Part shown: positions 34,525 through 46,212 of the stretch, one piece after another
Layout: each line of letters begins with the position of its first letter
How positions within the stretch are numbered: the stretch's first letter is position 1
From: Leptodactylus fallax
Lineage: Eukaryota; Chordata; Amphibia; Anura; Leptodactylidae
NCBI GenBank assembly: GCA_947044405.1
Contig: CAMRHE010000068.1
Span: 312,001 to 376,000, forward strand
DNA length: 64,000 nt
Direction: 5' to 3'
Notes under the pieces: generated by a model
Database searches by the model: none
Told to the model about the DNA's origin: nothing
The model's input: the letters and a program-made list of their open reading frames with translations, nothing else
Made by a program: the position numbers and the translations under genes

Positions 34525-34715
34525 CTGCCGGCAGGTGTGTATTGAGTGTCATCCACAGATAGCCCAGGCACAGCCACACCTGTCACAGGCAGGAGATAAG
34601 GCCAGATAGCATAGCACCACACACGCACACACGTACACTAACACACAGACACAGTTCGCATTGTTAAATATTTGTGCCAGACGCGCAGCAGAGAGGAGTC
34701 GGCAGCCAATCAGGG
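34525..34715 (-). other. ehf: Predicted ehf exon 1 (5' untranslated)
   Basis: On the minus strand a TATA box at about 34745-34737 is followed by roughly 190 nt ending in CTGCCGGCAG|GTAAGTGCC, a consensus donor at 34525/34524. The only annotated partner downstream on this strand is ehf exon 2, whose acceptor precedes the start codon by three bases and therefore needs an upstream untranslated exon. The predicted leader holds two short closed upstream ORFs (7 and 9 codons) and a third that would overlap the ehf start out of frame. The intron would be about 21.5 kb. Start site is an estimate of 30 bp beyond the TATA box. This is inference from signals, not homology. Confidence 0.6.
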
Positions 34716-34732
34716 TTTTTCCCAGTGTCACT

Positions 34733-34745
34733 TCCTTTTATATAT
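34733..34745 (-). promoter_or_regulatory. TATA box of predicted ehf promoter
   Basis: Minus-strand GATATATAAAAGGAAGTGAC. Directly after the TATA comes GGAAGTG, an ETS-type core. A GC-rich tract at 34845-34895 with GGCGGGGGGCG and CACCC boxes lies about 130-180 bp upstream, a plausible SP/KLF region. Confidence 0.6.
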
Positions 34746-34759
34746 CACTCGGTCACAGA

Positions 34760-35339
34760 ATAAAACACAATCACAACCATGTGCGTTTGGCACCTAAAAG
34801 TGACACAAACTGGTTTGACTGGTGTCTGGGCGAAGTAACTGTGCAAGAGACGGGGGAGCGGGCAGGCGGGGGGCGACGTGGGTGGGGGAAGCGTGAAATT
34901 CGGGTTAATTTATGATTCACACCTGTATGAAAGATTCTTTTATACGTAGAGGTACGGTACTGTTCACACTCACGCACATATCGGTGACCTGCCAGTGACT
35001 ACTGGGACAGTGACTAGGGTTCGTGACAAGCCGGGTTTGTTACATATTTTTTCAAAATCTTGGGTTCGACCAAACTTGAGATTTTTGGAGTTCGTCACCC
35101 ACAAACCACTATTATACCAGGAGAGGTGCAGCGCCCTTGGGGTGTCCGGCCCTCCCCTGCGCTCATCTACCAGCCTCTTCCAGCCTCCTGGATGACGTCA
35201 CAGACCTCATAAGTCATGGAGGGGCCCACATCATGAGCTTTCAGCGTTATGACATCAGAGCGGTTCAAGCCCGATGCAAAACGACACTGTACAAGATGCT
35301 ACCTCCAGCCACCACTAGTTGGAGCACACTGCATACTGA
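34760..35339. other. Upstream flank of ehf promoter
   Basis: Contains the GC-rich tract, then a TGACGTCA site at 35192-35199 and an inverted word pair around TTGGGTTCGACC near 35063. No gene. Confidence 0.5.
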
Positions 35340-35970
35340 CTCATACCGCTGCCACTGAGATCTACGCTAGCTCTAGCTGTATGCAATTAGCTCCCCCTAG
35401 TGGCTGCTTCTATGGACAGAATTTTATCATTTATCAAAGTCAGATGAACAAAGCTATACAGATATATCATGAAATGAATCAGAATACAATTTTGGACCTA
35501 TAAAGGAATAGTAACCCCCACCAGGAGGCGCTCACAGCATACAGTTGTACCTTGCCCTTTGAGTTCAATACTAGCTGCATAAATTCATACACAGTAGCTC
35601 CCCCTAGTGGCTGCTGGTGGCCAGAACTTTTTCATTTATCAAAGTCAGATATACCATGACATGAATCAAAATGTAATTTTGGACCTAAAATTCAATTTCA
35701 GCCATACTTTTTTAGTAGGTGTAGGTCACAAAATAGATTAATATAGATTTATACTTGCTATATAAATGTATATGCAGTTAGCTCCCCCTAGTGGTCCCAG
35801 CTGCAGCCACAGTTTTATCATTTATCAGATCAGAAAAGGGCATCAGCAGAGAATTTATTACTTTCAGCCACCACTAGGGGAGCTGTCTGTATACAGATAT
35901 ATAGCGCTGCCGTTGAATTAACCATTAGTTGTGTGGATCCACATAGTGTTACCCCTCCTAGTGGTGGCTG
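35340..35970. repeat. Loose repeat with CTCF-like CTCCCCCTAGTGG cores
   Basis: TTAGCTCCCCCTAGTGG occurs at about 35388, 35596 and 35779, the inverse CCACTAGGGGAGCTG at 35871, and a variant at 35950. ATTTATCAAAGTCAGAT accompanies several copies. The minus-strand reading CCACTAGGGGGAGC differs at one base from the CTCF core consensus I know. Confidence 0.7.
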
Positions 35971-36239
35971 CCGGCGCTTCATTTCAGTCCATCACACCAT
36001 AATCTTATTGGAATTGCTGACAAGTTATTTATGTGTTAATAAGACAGGCTGTTTTGAACCTTTAATCAATTTATAGAATGAAAATGTAGTCAATATTTGT
36101 AACCTGCTTACTGACAGTTTCCACATAAAAACAAACACGAAACACAGAAAAAAACAAAAACAAAAGAGAAAATAGATATTAGATACTGTAAATATACATG
36201 ACATAAAAAGAATATAGAATAGAGATACATACATAGTTA

Positions 36240-36440
36240 CAGAGTAGATGAGGCTGCATGAAGACACAGGTACATCAAGTTCAACCATAACCCTGAAGTG
36301 TTGATCCAGAGGAAGGTGAAAAACCCCATGGGGCTGATCAGCCAATTGCCCCATGTCAGGGGAAAAAAAATCCCTCCCGACTACAACTGGCAATCAGTAT
36401 AAAACCCTGGATCAACTTGTCCTTAACAAAATCCAGAACA
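36240..36440. repeat. Dispersed repeat family RD, copy 1
   Basis: CAAGTTCAACCATAACCC ... GATCCAGAGGAAGG ... AATTGCCCCATGTCAGGGGA ... CCCTGGATCAAC recurs with changes at 37390-37545. Non-coding. Confidence 0.7.
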
Positions 36441-36441
36441 G

Positions 36442-36482
36442 ACAGATAAATAGATAGATAGATAGATAGATATGAGAAGAAG

Positions 36483-36519
<37 letters not shown>

Positions 36520-36521
36520 GA
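36442..36521. repeat. GATA microsatellite
   Basis: Two GATA runs interrupted by GAGAAGAAGAA. Confidence 0.95.
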
Positions 36522-37369
36522 TATTCCCTTTACATGTCTTAAAGCACAGTCAACAGGACAGCACCTATTCCTCCTGGCCCTGATATACACGCATGCTCAG
36601 CTCGACCAGGTTGTATATCTGTAGTCACCTCTGCTCAGTTTATCTCCCCTAAAGGACTTCATGGCCATCACATTTGAGGTTTCTTCCCTCTGACGGGAAG
36701 AGTCAGACGGGCCCTATACAAATAAGTTAGTCGACCTCCAGAGGTTGGTGGTTTGGTCTCCTTCCTTTCTCTTATGTGTATGAGTTCTCCATAGAATCCA
36801 TCTTATTCTGGTTGCCCCATCCTGAATGCCGCAGCTCTCCTGCATTTCCTCGGTGGGTATGAACACAGCTGTACAGGCGATGTCGTATAGGCTGGTTTGC
36901 CTGTATTTACAATAGAGATAATAAGAATCATCCCCTTTAAGACTTTCCACCCTGTGTATAATGTTGACACCTCGTGAAACAATCTGTTTTGCCAGCACTG
37001 AACATTTAGGTCATGCAGAGGGATGTGCCCCGACACCCAGGAGTGTATGTGAAAACTAGCTGAGACAAATATGTACACAATATCTGGTGTCCACTGAAGA
37101 CGTGCAGTATCGGAGCGAGATGTGAGATAACCCCCATATCACCCCATATCATAAGCTGCAGATGTCTGGGCGCCCTGCCCCTGTTCACACACATCATTTA
37201 CCGGGATAAGGCTTAATGGAGAATTACTGGAAGCGAAAATGAACTAGTATCAACAAAGGTGGCAAGAGCCGGCGAACCGGACAGAAACGCACATCACACT
37301 GGAGGGAATTGGTGAGAAGTTCTTCTACGTGAGCTGGGACATCAACTCTCATCATTGTCTCCATGTGCA
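36522..37369. other. Intergenic, no gene recognised
   Basis: Short minus-strand frames do not resemble known proteins and lack splice support. Confidence 0.45.
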
Positions 37370-37545
37370 CTACATAGTCATAAGATAAGGTTGGATGAAG
37401 ACAGAAGTCCACCAAGTCCAACCTATAAACCTACCAAGTTCTTCCAGCGGAAGGCAAAAGTACCCCAAGAGTTGGACGCCATTTGTCCCATCAGAGGAAA
37501 AAGTTCCTTCCCAACTCCAAATATTGGGCTAAATCCCTGGATCAA
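37370..37545. repeat. Dispersed repeat family RD, copy 2
   Basis: CACCAAGTCCAACCTATAAACC ends in an arrangement matching 36270-36415, including TCCCTGGATCAACATCC. The listed match words are shared in order. Confidence 0.65.
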
Positions 37546-38599
37546 CATCCTATTCCAAAAATTTCTACCCCCTCCTAACCTGTGTTATTCCCCTACAAGG
37601 ACAGTTGTGTAATGTTTTATTCCCCTGTGGGGGCACTGTACGGAATTTGAACCTGAAGTACACAACCCCTTTAAAAAGAACTTGTGAAGTAAATTTGGGA
37701 AACTTAACCAAACCACCGGTGGTGATGGGCAAAACTCCAAAGATTTGTTTTGCAAATATTCGTGCAGGTTGCTCCAAGTTTCAATACTGATGTTTGATCC
37801 AAATTCATAATGTTGGTGTGTCCCACGTCACCATTGAGGCCCAATCACCAGCTTGAGCATTGACAATGAGCGTGTGATGTCAAAGAAGAGCCCATGGGTG
37901 AAGACTGGACATTGGGAAAGACGAGACACCCAGGAAAGTTGGGTATCAACTTTTTTAATTTGTACCCTGGGCCTCCGCTTATGGAAGAGGCCCCAGAGTA
38001 TATGGGTGACAATCAATCCTAAAGTCAGCCAAACCTAAAGTTTTTTAAAATTTTGTAACGAATCCACCTTGTTATAAACTGGTTTGCTCATGTCTATCCA
38101 TTAGCAGGTTAGTATGGAAAGGTGGTCCAAAATATCCCTACCAAAACTATTCCCAGGCTTAAAAACAAAAACGACAACTACTCCTGGTGCATGTGCAGTT
38201 TTGTAATGAAGTTGATACAGTACGTTTCTGCTTCACGTGGACTGGACGATGACATCACAGAATGGGATATATGAGCAGATCATCTGTTATCACCTGGTAA
38301 TAAACACAATAATGGGTTAAATAAGAAATTAATTAAAAATATTAACAGGATTGATGGTTATTATGTTGTTATTCAATGGAGACAGAACAGCCCGAGGCTA
38401 AATATCGAATGGAGTAATAAAGAGACAAGAGACAATACTAAAACCAATTTAGGTCAACGGGAACAAACATGTGAGTCGTGAATCACTCAGGTCGCAGAGG
38501 TCAGAAAGTATATGTAAAATAATGACATTGACACCTAGGTGTGACATCATCAGAGGACGAACACCAGGATTGTTTTGCGTCTGCACCATCTAGTAGTAC
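37546..38599. other. Intergenic, no feature recognised
   Basis: Ordinary-complexity sequence. The CCACCGGTGG palindrome near 37711 is isolated. Confidence 0.45.
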
Positions 38600-39020
38600 G
38601 TTGGGCCTTATTTGGAGGAATTTGTGGAGGTATACACATGTATCACCTCAGGTATCAGAGGACCCCGTGCACCAAGAATATCTTCCCCCACCATTACTCC
38701 ACCTCTACCAGCCTGACCTACTGACACCTGACAGTAAGGGTTCAGGCAGCTTGCGCCAATTTCTGCACCTTCTCGTGGTGCCACAGAAATCTGGATCCGT
38801 CTGACCAGGCCATGTTTCTCCACCACGCAGTGATACAATTTTTGTCCTTCTGCTCCCAGGACTCTTGTCTTTATGTGTCCCTCAGACAGTAATGGCGCTC
38901 GCACTGGTCCTCTGCCATTATAGTCTAGGGACGGCGCATTGTACGTTTGGACACCAGTAATGCTTTTTTCTGCCTGTTCATCTTGACGTCCTCCTCTGAT
39001 CCTTTCCATCCACAGGATCG
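38600..39020 (-). pseudogene. Decayed Tc1/mariner-type transposase fragment
   Basis: Minus-strand reading in shifting frames shows RGPVRAPLLSEGHIKTR, then a segment reading AWSDGSRFLW (canonical AWSDESRF, so the residue after the first catalytic Asp is changed), then GRGGVMV close to a GGSVMVWG motif. The order fits the first half of a Tc1-type catalytic domain. Several frame changes and no second catalytic block mean it is dead. Terminal repeats were not found. The family call rests on these motifs. Confidence 0.6.
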
Positions 39021-39287
39021 CCCTTTGCTAGAGGTTTTTCCTCAATCACACCATTCTCGACATACTCTCCACACCGCTGCACCAGAAAACCCCACAAGAT
39101 GGCGGTGTATGAAATCCTGGCCCCGCCTAGTCTAACTCCAATGACCAGGCCTCGCACCTAGTTGCTCTGATCTCTGGATTGTGGAATTTCCCATCTTATA
39201 CACAGGAACGCGCCAATAGTGAAAGGTCAGGGGTCTCTATTAAAGGGGCCAGTCAGTGTATATTCCTTTAAAGTCCAATAAAAACAC

Positions 39288-39472
39288 ACTTGGGCAGATA
39301 TATGAGAGTATCTATTAGAAAATCTGCCCTTGTCGCCCATAGCAACCAATCACAAGACAGCGTTCATTTTTCAAGAGCGCTATTAGAAAATAAAGTTGCG
39401 CTATGATTGGTTGCTATGGGCGACAAAGAGACCTTCCATTTTAGACACTTTGATAAATCGCCCCCATTAAAG
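39288..39472. mobile_element. Inverted-repeat MITE around CATAGCAACCAATCA
   Basis: GCCCATAGCAACCAATCACA faces GATTGGTTGCTATGGGCG, and TTCATTTTTCAAGAGC lies between. A relative lies at 50080-50230. Confidence 0.75.
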
Positions 39473-39789
39473 TGAACCTGTCACTGTGAAAATATAGTGC
39501 AATGGCGAGTTCCGACGGATATGTAGCATTCTCGCCAAATCTCCCAGGGAAAAGAGGTTGACCTCCCGGCATCTCAGAAGAATGGCCAAATCTCCAGGAC
39601 ATAACATATGTAGAGGATATGGGCACTTTATGTGCTGGCCACATCACAAAAAGGGGCATGGCCATCACAAAAGGGGGGGTGTTATGTCCATAAAGGTGTT
39701 TAGACCCCCCAAAAGTGGCGTGGTCAAGTGTAAACCTTTCACCGCACATACCTTACCTCCTGGACATCAACAAGTTGATGGCAAGTAAG

Positions 39790-39975
39790 TATATAGGTTC
39801 TCACAGGGCCGTAGGTAGCAGTTGCTATCAGGCCACGGACCCTGAGGGGGCCCCAAAGGTCCTTCTGCCACGTAAAAAATACCGCTATTCTAAATGGTAC
39901 AAGGTAGGTAGGAGCCACATTATAGATTTTGTACTGGGGCCCAGGAATTTCAAGCTACGCCTCTGTTCTCACCAC
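39790..39975. repeat. Dispersed repeat family RE
   Basis: CCCTGAGGGGGCCCCAAAGG ... CTATTCTAAATGG ... GATTTTGTACTGGGGCCCAG ... TACGCCTCTG. Relatives at 10310-10440, 10690-10820 and 63005-63140. Confidence 0.7.
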
Positions 39976-40428
39976 CAAGTAGCAAAACCTTGGACCAACC
40001 ATGCATGGGCTCCCTGTCTTCAAGGGCCCCATGGCAGTCGGGTGATTGCCCTTAGGCTATGTACACCCAAGTACTATTAATATCCTAGCCCTGGACTCTG
40101 GATTTCCCAGCTGGTTTTGCTTTGTACCTGAGAAGAGGAATTATTGGGGGAGTTCCTCTTTAAATACTTTCTACAGGAGATCCTGCTCCATTATTGACTT
40201 CCTCCTGGCAGATATTCTCGACATCATGAAACTTCCGTCGTGCGGATGACGCTGCTAATTGCAGAAGTTTTAACACCCATTATAAAAAATTGAGCAGGAT
40301 GGCGTGGCGGCACAGGAATGTGCCCAGTCATCTTACCGTATTCTCTACCCAAGTTAGACGGGCATGCAGGGTGAAGATCCAGATGGCTGTGCTATTCCTG
40401 TGCCTAAGTACCGTGGCATAGTGACTTG

Positions 40429-40450
40429 ATGGCGCCCCCTAGCCCCCAGG
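40429..40450 (-). promoter_or_regulatory. CTCF-like core
   Basis: Minus-strand GGGGGCTAGGGGGCGCCA. The right half of the core matches well, the left triplet does not. Confidence 0.35.
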
Positions 40451-40579
40451 GCACATAACCCACCAGGTTACCTTTGTCTAAATCTAGACAAAAACAAGCA
40501 AGTCCATGACCAAGTCCAAGTCCAATTGACCCCACAGCAAAAATTTGAGTCTCTGTTCAGAATTCTCCTGCAAACGGAT

Positions 40580-40789
40580 TTAGGCTGAGTTCACACGTTG
40601 CTTTTTCTAATTGCAGTAATGAGTAGCCCGTGTGACTATCTTCATATGTGACTATTCATTTCACCTGTCAGCAAATGTAATTGAAACCTTCTGGTTTACA
40701 GGCCTATATAACCTGTTAATCGAAACTGCAATAAGAAAAGCATGCAGTTATTGATTTTGAAAAAAAAGCACCATGTGAACACAGCCTAA
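40580..40789. mobile_element. MITE with TTAGGCTGAGTTCACA ends
   Basis: TTAGGCTGAGTTCACACG at the left pairs with ATGTGAACACAGCCTAA at the right. Inner GCTTTTTC/GAAAAAAAAGC and TTGCAGT/ACTGCA words also pair. Confidence 0.75.
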
Positions 40790-41019
40790 CAGATTACAAT
40801 TTCATTCAACATTGCAGTAAGATGTGACCTAATCGTTATCTGAGCTCCCATAATGCACTGCTCTCTGGTTACAGAAAACCAGCAGAATTCTGAATGCAGC
40901 TCTGGATGTAAGGTCATAAAGAGCAGGCGCTATTCACCCGTCCTCCTGAAAGGGACACGTGGCAGCACTAGAAACTCCTTGCAGGGTGATCCCAGGGTTA
41001 TCCTCATCCTTAGAAGAAA

Positions 41020-41396
41020 CTTTGCAATGTTCTTATCAGAGAGAAATGCTACTTTATGCTCTTACGTTGTTTCGCTGCTAAACTGACTTTCACTCTGAAA
41101 ATCTCTGCTATAAGCATCTCAAGACGGACTGCAAGTCACGTGATTCATGTCTGAAAAGGATAGGGGAGGACTGAGCAGCAAGTGCAGGAGATGCCTCCCA
41201 ACTGTCAGATTCAGTGGAACTGTCCAGGTGCTTTCTTGCTGTCACTGACAGCAAGTATCTCATTGTTTCAACTCATTTGCATCTGGAGCATGCAGATTAA
41301 TTGAGTACACTGGTAAAACAGGGAGCCTTCATTCTCTGCTTCGCCAATGAGCCCCTGTCTCTGCTGCCGGCAGCTTGGAAGCAGACAGGAGAGGGG

Positions 41397-41440
<44 letters not shown>

Positions 41441-41760
41441 TTATATATACTGTGGGAGGTATGAAGAAGAAATCCAGGTTTTGACTAATGCTGGATCTGA
41501 ATAGAAGCTTTCTATCACAACCAAAGCTCTTTATTCACATCAGCACAAGTCAGTCTTTCTCCATATATGTCCTGCCTGTTATAGAGCAGATTCTTCTCTC
41601 CTTACTGTGCACAGTGTATGGCGGGTAGTCTACACCCCAGCTCAGAGGGAACTGCAAACTAGATAGATTTGAGCGGTTGGGAAAACTGCAAAAAAATTCT
41701 GAGTCTTATAATGGCCAGATATAGCGTTACTCCTTATGTATACACAAAGTTTATAGAAAA
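41020..41760 (+). repeat. Repeat family RA copy with (TA)n inside
   Basis: 41020-41140 matches 100-240 and 41490-41725 matches parts of 300-500 and 24265-24450. Between them lies other sequence with a TA run at 41398-41450. Confidence 0.65.
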
Positions 41761-41769
41761 GTTCAGTGC

Positions 41770-42620
41770 AGTTTAAATCTTAGGACAGGGCCACTCTAAA
41801 GTTTTTTTTCAATTTTTCTGCCACTCATGCCACTTTGGGGTCCAAGTAGGAGAGGAGAGGTCAGAGATGGGTGACAGTAGCCCAATGATTTTAGTATGAT
41901 TTACCCCAGGTATTTGAGCTTTGCTTGTAGAGGACAATGTCTGCGTAGTATAGCGGAGGAAATACAAATATACCGTATTATCTGTGCGCTATCATTGTAT
42001 TGTTCTTCATTATAGACACAATGTACACGGGCACCCTGAGAGGTCACTTTCTTTCCATCATGATGTGCTCTGCAGCCCCCAAAGCTATAATTATACCCCC
42101 TCCATTAATGACTCCACCCTGAAGCCGCTGATGTCTTCTCATTGCATCTGTATTCTGTATTATTGTAGCTTTTCTCTACTTAATTGCAAAGTGAAATAGC
42201 GCCACCTAGTGTAGAACAAGAGGAATTACAACAAACATCTAAAGATGGAGAATAGATGGAGGAAGAAAACTGTCTCTTTAGAGCCCCCTTTTAGGGGAGC
42301 ATTGACCTAAAGACTCCCTATAAGTCGGCAAGGACTATAGGAAGGAATATTAATATAAAGGGATCCCTAGTGATTTCCTGGAGTCCTATAATCACCATTT
42401 TATTTCAGTTTAGTCCTGACATTGTTCCGTGACTGGAACCAAACAGTCAGGGGCCTATGGAGCAGGACAGTCAAAGGGAGAGGGTAATATTGGCCATTAC
42501 CTACTGGAATAATCCAATAGGTAGCAGTCAATTGCAAGCCACCACCCTGTTTCACATGGGGACAGTGCCCGGGGCAAATATCTGCCAGGTAAGGGGCCCA
42601 AATCTAGTTAAAGGTTTCCT
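41770..42620. other. Intergenic, no gene recognised
   Basis: Ordinary-complexity sequence holding one CTCF-like core, given separately. It ends at the TTAA of the next element. Confidence 0.45.
42197..42212 (-). promoter_or_regulatory. CTCF-like core
   Basis: Minus-strand ACACTAGGTGGCGCTA, one base off the 14-base core consensus CCASYAGRKGGCRS. Confidence 0.5.
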
Positions 42621-43084
42621 TTAACCCTTTAAGGACACAGATAATTTGTACGTTAATGTTTGGGGACTTCTTTCATATTTTGGGGGTCCATTGAAAAAAA
42701 CCCCACAATTCTATCATATGTTTTTGCATTTGGTTTTTACAACGTTCACTTTTTATTACTACTTTTTGGGGGAATCGACGTGACCAAAATACATTATTAT
42801 GCGCATTACGGTATATATTTTTTTATAACGTTCACAGTACAGAATAAATAACACTATTTTTGGATAGTTGGGGCTTATACGCACATGGGGATACCTAACA
42901 TGAAGGATACCTGCAAATTTGCAGGTTAATCCGCCGGAGTATCTTCCGACTCCAGCATCTAGTCCCAGGCCTTGGCTGTGTAACAGTTGAGTACCAGGAG
43001 TAATGCCCCTTTGCCCGCGGCATTACAACTGAGCTGAGCGTTCAACGCAATGTAAAAGTACAGTGAAGAGACGGAAGGGGTTAA
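42621..43084. mobile_element. TTAACCCTTT...GGAAGGGGTTAA element
   Basis: Ends resemble the 1.06-kb element at 8411-9471 and both are flanked by TTAA. T-rich interior, no gene. Confidence 0.65.
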
Positions 43085-43420
43085 AGTGCACCACATCACC
43101 TGCTTATTAAGGTGCTGTCTTTTGCCTTGCTCTTGATCCTATGGATTTTACCTTGACCTCAGCCTTGTCCCTGGATTATGCTCCCTTGGTCCCTGTTGTT
43201 CTACTCCTGATTTTGACCCCTGGCTATTTCCTGACTTTTGTCTCATTTTCTGGCCTGTCCCATCCTGGGTACTTTTCTGGTGATGACCCCCAGTATTTGT
43301 ATGTTTTTTAGTATGGGAGGAAACCTGAGTATCTGGGAAACCCACACGAACATGGGGATAACATTTTAGCTCCATGCAGAATTCGACCTGGACCGATTGG
43401 AACCTGGAACGAGGACCCCA
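43085..43420. other. Pyrimidine-rich stretch, possible LTR remnant
   Basis: CTTGACCTCAGCC, CCCTGGATTATG, CCTGATTTTGACCCCTGGC and similar words recall leader regions of frog LTR elements and resemble 44700-45010. No paired repeat was found, so this is weak. Confidence 0.3.
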
Positions 43421-43429
43421 ACGCTGCAA

Positions 43430-43680
43430 GACCATGACGGAGGATGGCCATAAAACCATGATGGATGATGCCCATAACATCAGCATGGATGATTCCCATA
43501 AAACCATTATGGCCATAAGACCATGATTGAGGATGGCCATAAGACCATGATGGATGATGATCACAGTGATGAAGATTCTTGAAGATGAAGATTCATGATT
43601 AGATCATCAAGACTTAGGTTGATGAGAATGAAGACATGGTTGTGGAGGAAGATGGTGAGGATGATGAAGATGATGAGGAT
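43430..43680. repeat. Minisatellite GGCCATAAGACCATGATGGA plus GATGA run
   Basis: Four to five loose units of 25-35 bp (GGCCATAA, CCATGATGGATGATG) followed by a GATGAAGATGATGAGGATGAT purine run. The long minus-strand frame over it is compositional. Confidence 0.75.
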
Positions 43681-44164
43681 GATATTTGCTGTGAGAAGAC
43701 AAGAGAAGACGTTTTAAGTAGATTCTAAGAAGAAAAGGAAATAACCATGAACTCACCACTACTTCCAGGATTCTCTCTTTCTGGCTAGTGGAATGGGCTG
43801 GAGAGCCGAGTGTGCTTGATATTTGTGATGTCTCCATCTGTCTCTGATGTATGAGAAGGCCCAGAAGATCTGCTGGCCTTCAGGTGCTATGGGATGTTTC
43901 TGAACTTCTCTTTCTGGTGGGAAATGTCTCACAGAAATAGAGTAATCCGGGATCCATGATGGGAGCCTGGAATAGGGAAATACAATGGGGCTAAGGGAAT
44001 CATCTCCACCACCTCATGGCCACCCAGTGGACATTTTGCAACAGGTAGACTCCCAGTAAGAACCAGCCAACAGCTGTATCATACAAATCCTCAGCCATCA
44101 AATGGGAAGAAAGCATTATTGGTGGAAAATATGGATACCAGGACAGCAGAGCATAATGGGCGCT
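43681..44164. other. Intergenic, no feature recognised
   Basis: No exon or repeat identified. Confidence 0.4.
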
Positions 44165-44282
44165 ATGTCCTGGTATCTTTCAGAAATAGCACCACCCCAA
44201 TCTATAGGTTGTATCTGGTATTGCAACTCAGCTTTATGGAAGTGAATGAGGATATTTTTCTAATTCTGTTAAATCCCTTTAA
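44165..44282. mobile_element. Palindromic repeat family F, half copy
   Basis: TCAGAAATAGCACCACCCCA ... GGTATTGCAACTCAGC ... TTCTGTTAAATCCCTTTAA end. Confidence 0.6.
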
Positions 44283-45814
44283 TCGGAGATGAATAACATG
44301 TCATTATATCAGGGGCCAACAGGAGGGGCTGATATATAACAAGGAACCTTGTTAACATATGATAACATATGAAAGGTCAGGAATGGCTAGCCACTGCACT
44401 CCAGCACAGATGTGGACACTTTTTACCACTTTCATTGCCATCTGTTGGCGCTATCTGAGGCCAAGAACACCTAAATAGGATTTAGAAACAATAATAGTAA
44501 TCTCAATATCTGTGCTCCCCCCTCTCCTACTTGCATCCCTTGTTCCTTTCAGTGCAGCACTGCTCCCTGCCGTCACTTTAAGGTTACCATGCCTACCAGT
44601 CAAGCTCTGGCTGGGTCTGCTCAGCCAGTCCCAGCTTTAAGACACAGACCCATACAGAGTTCTGCCTCATCGTCCAATCCAGAGATGAGGCGGGGTATTT
44701 AAGCTTTCCTTTGTCTGTCTTTCTCAGCCTGTGATTTCTTTAGTTTTCTGGCTCTGTGTTCTCAGAATTTATCCTGTTTTCTGCTGATTCTATATTTCTG
44801 ATTTTAGCTTACTCTCCTGGTTATCTGATTTCTTCTTGATTTGACTTTATCCATGAACTCTTAGTCTCGCTTGGACCCTGGTATTCTTCTGGCGTTATTT
44901 TGGATCTTGTTATTATTCTCCTGGTTTTAGTCCTTGGCTTGTGTATTACTCCCTTGCCACAATAGTCTTGGTTCTTAGTTGGCAAGTGCACATTTTTTCT
45001 GGTACCTTGTTCTTAGTTTTCAACCTGGGTCCCGAAGCAACGAAGTCCATCTTGCCTTGCGGTGGGCTCTGATGAATACTTTGGGTATCCTTAGACTCTT
45101 TGAGCCAGAGCGGTGTTGGATTATTGGATTATAGGTAGCTTGTTTTACTTGTTCCGCTGCATATTGGAAATTGCTTAGAGAGCAATTCCATAGCAAAGAG
45201 GCTGAGGAGTCTCCAGATATCCATGTCGGTGAAGCAAGCTGGTGGATTCTTAGGCGATGGTACACATAGACATCTGATGCTGCTCACCGATGCGGTATAC
45301 AGGCATAGTATGGGTCGCCATTGTTTCATATGATCCCAGTCCTGAGATTTTGCCCAGTTTGCGCCAGGTCTGGTGCCTATTATTGAAATGACAAGACATG
45401 ATATATGCTCAGCAGTTATATAATCCATCCATCATAGCTCCTGGGAATGTAACATATCGCTCAATACAGGATATAGCGCAGGCTGCTAGTATATACCTGA
45501 TGTACAGATTTCATGTTCAGATTGTGGCTGACATGCTGCTTTTTGCATCATCTTGTTTTAGGGTGTAGCCGAGTGTGTCCAGGTTGTAGGTGAGGTGTGT
45601 TATCTGTAGATCTCGCTTTAGGGAGTTATTTTGTGCATGTATCTTGTTATAGTACTGATTTATACACTGTATATACCCATAGTACATATTACATAGACAA
45701 AAGCTTTAGGGCATGTATGTGTAAGCCCCACCCATTTTGAGGTCCATTTTGTGGGATAATCCCACTATAAAAATGGACATTTTATAGGTTATTCCCATCT
45801 CCCTTTCTCATAAG
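44283..45814. other. Intergenic, pyrimidine-rich, possible LTR remnant
   Basis: 44520-45010 contains GGCGGGGTATTTAAGC (TATA-like) followed by a long CT-rich leader. It could be a solo LTR, but no boundaries or target duplication were recognised. The rest shows nothing. Confidence 0.3.
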
Positions 45815-45970
45815 GCTAGGTTCACATCTGCTCACGGGTCTCTGTTGTTCAGATCCGCTAGGAGACCTGAACGATGGAGAACCGGGCCGCTAAAACAGGA
45901 GTTACCCGCAGACACCCATGGACCCCATAGACTATAATGGTGACCGCCAGGTGTCCGACATTTTTATATT
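45815..45970. repeat. Dispersed repeat family RB
   Basis: GGTTCACATCTG ... GATCCGCTAGGAGACC ... CCGCTAAAACAGGAG ... CCATAGACTATAATGG matches 61115-61250 and 19620-19740. Confidence 0.65.
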
Positions 45971-46194
45971 GTTGTAGGGGCAGTTACAGTGATTTTGCTG
46001 CCAAAAAAGTCAACTTTTATTCCATATGCGAATTAGCTGATCGGGGTAAACGCAGTGTAGCCGGATCTGCCGGGGCACCTGTTTTTACCTGTGGTTGACA
46101 CCCTGTGCTCATCACTTAACATGAAGATTGACAGGTCCCGATTTCAGGTGCTATGACCAATGTGATGCACTTCACTACTACACCACCATGTGTT

Positions 46195-46212
46195 ATAGCG
46201 CCACCTAGTGTG
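46195..46212 (-). promoter_or_regulatory. CTCF-like core
   Basis: Minus-strand ACACTAGGTGGCGCTA, identical over the core to 42197-42212, in a longer shared word. Confidence 0.5.

Noticed and set aside
43148..43564. 138-codon minus-strand frame
   Set aside because: Covers a CCATGATGG minisatellite and adjoining low-complexity sequence. No recognisable domain.
44520..45010. Possible solo LTR with TATTTAAG and pyrimidine-rich leader
   Set aside because: No TG...CA boundaries, target duplication or second copy could be established. Left as a weak note.
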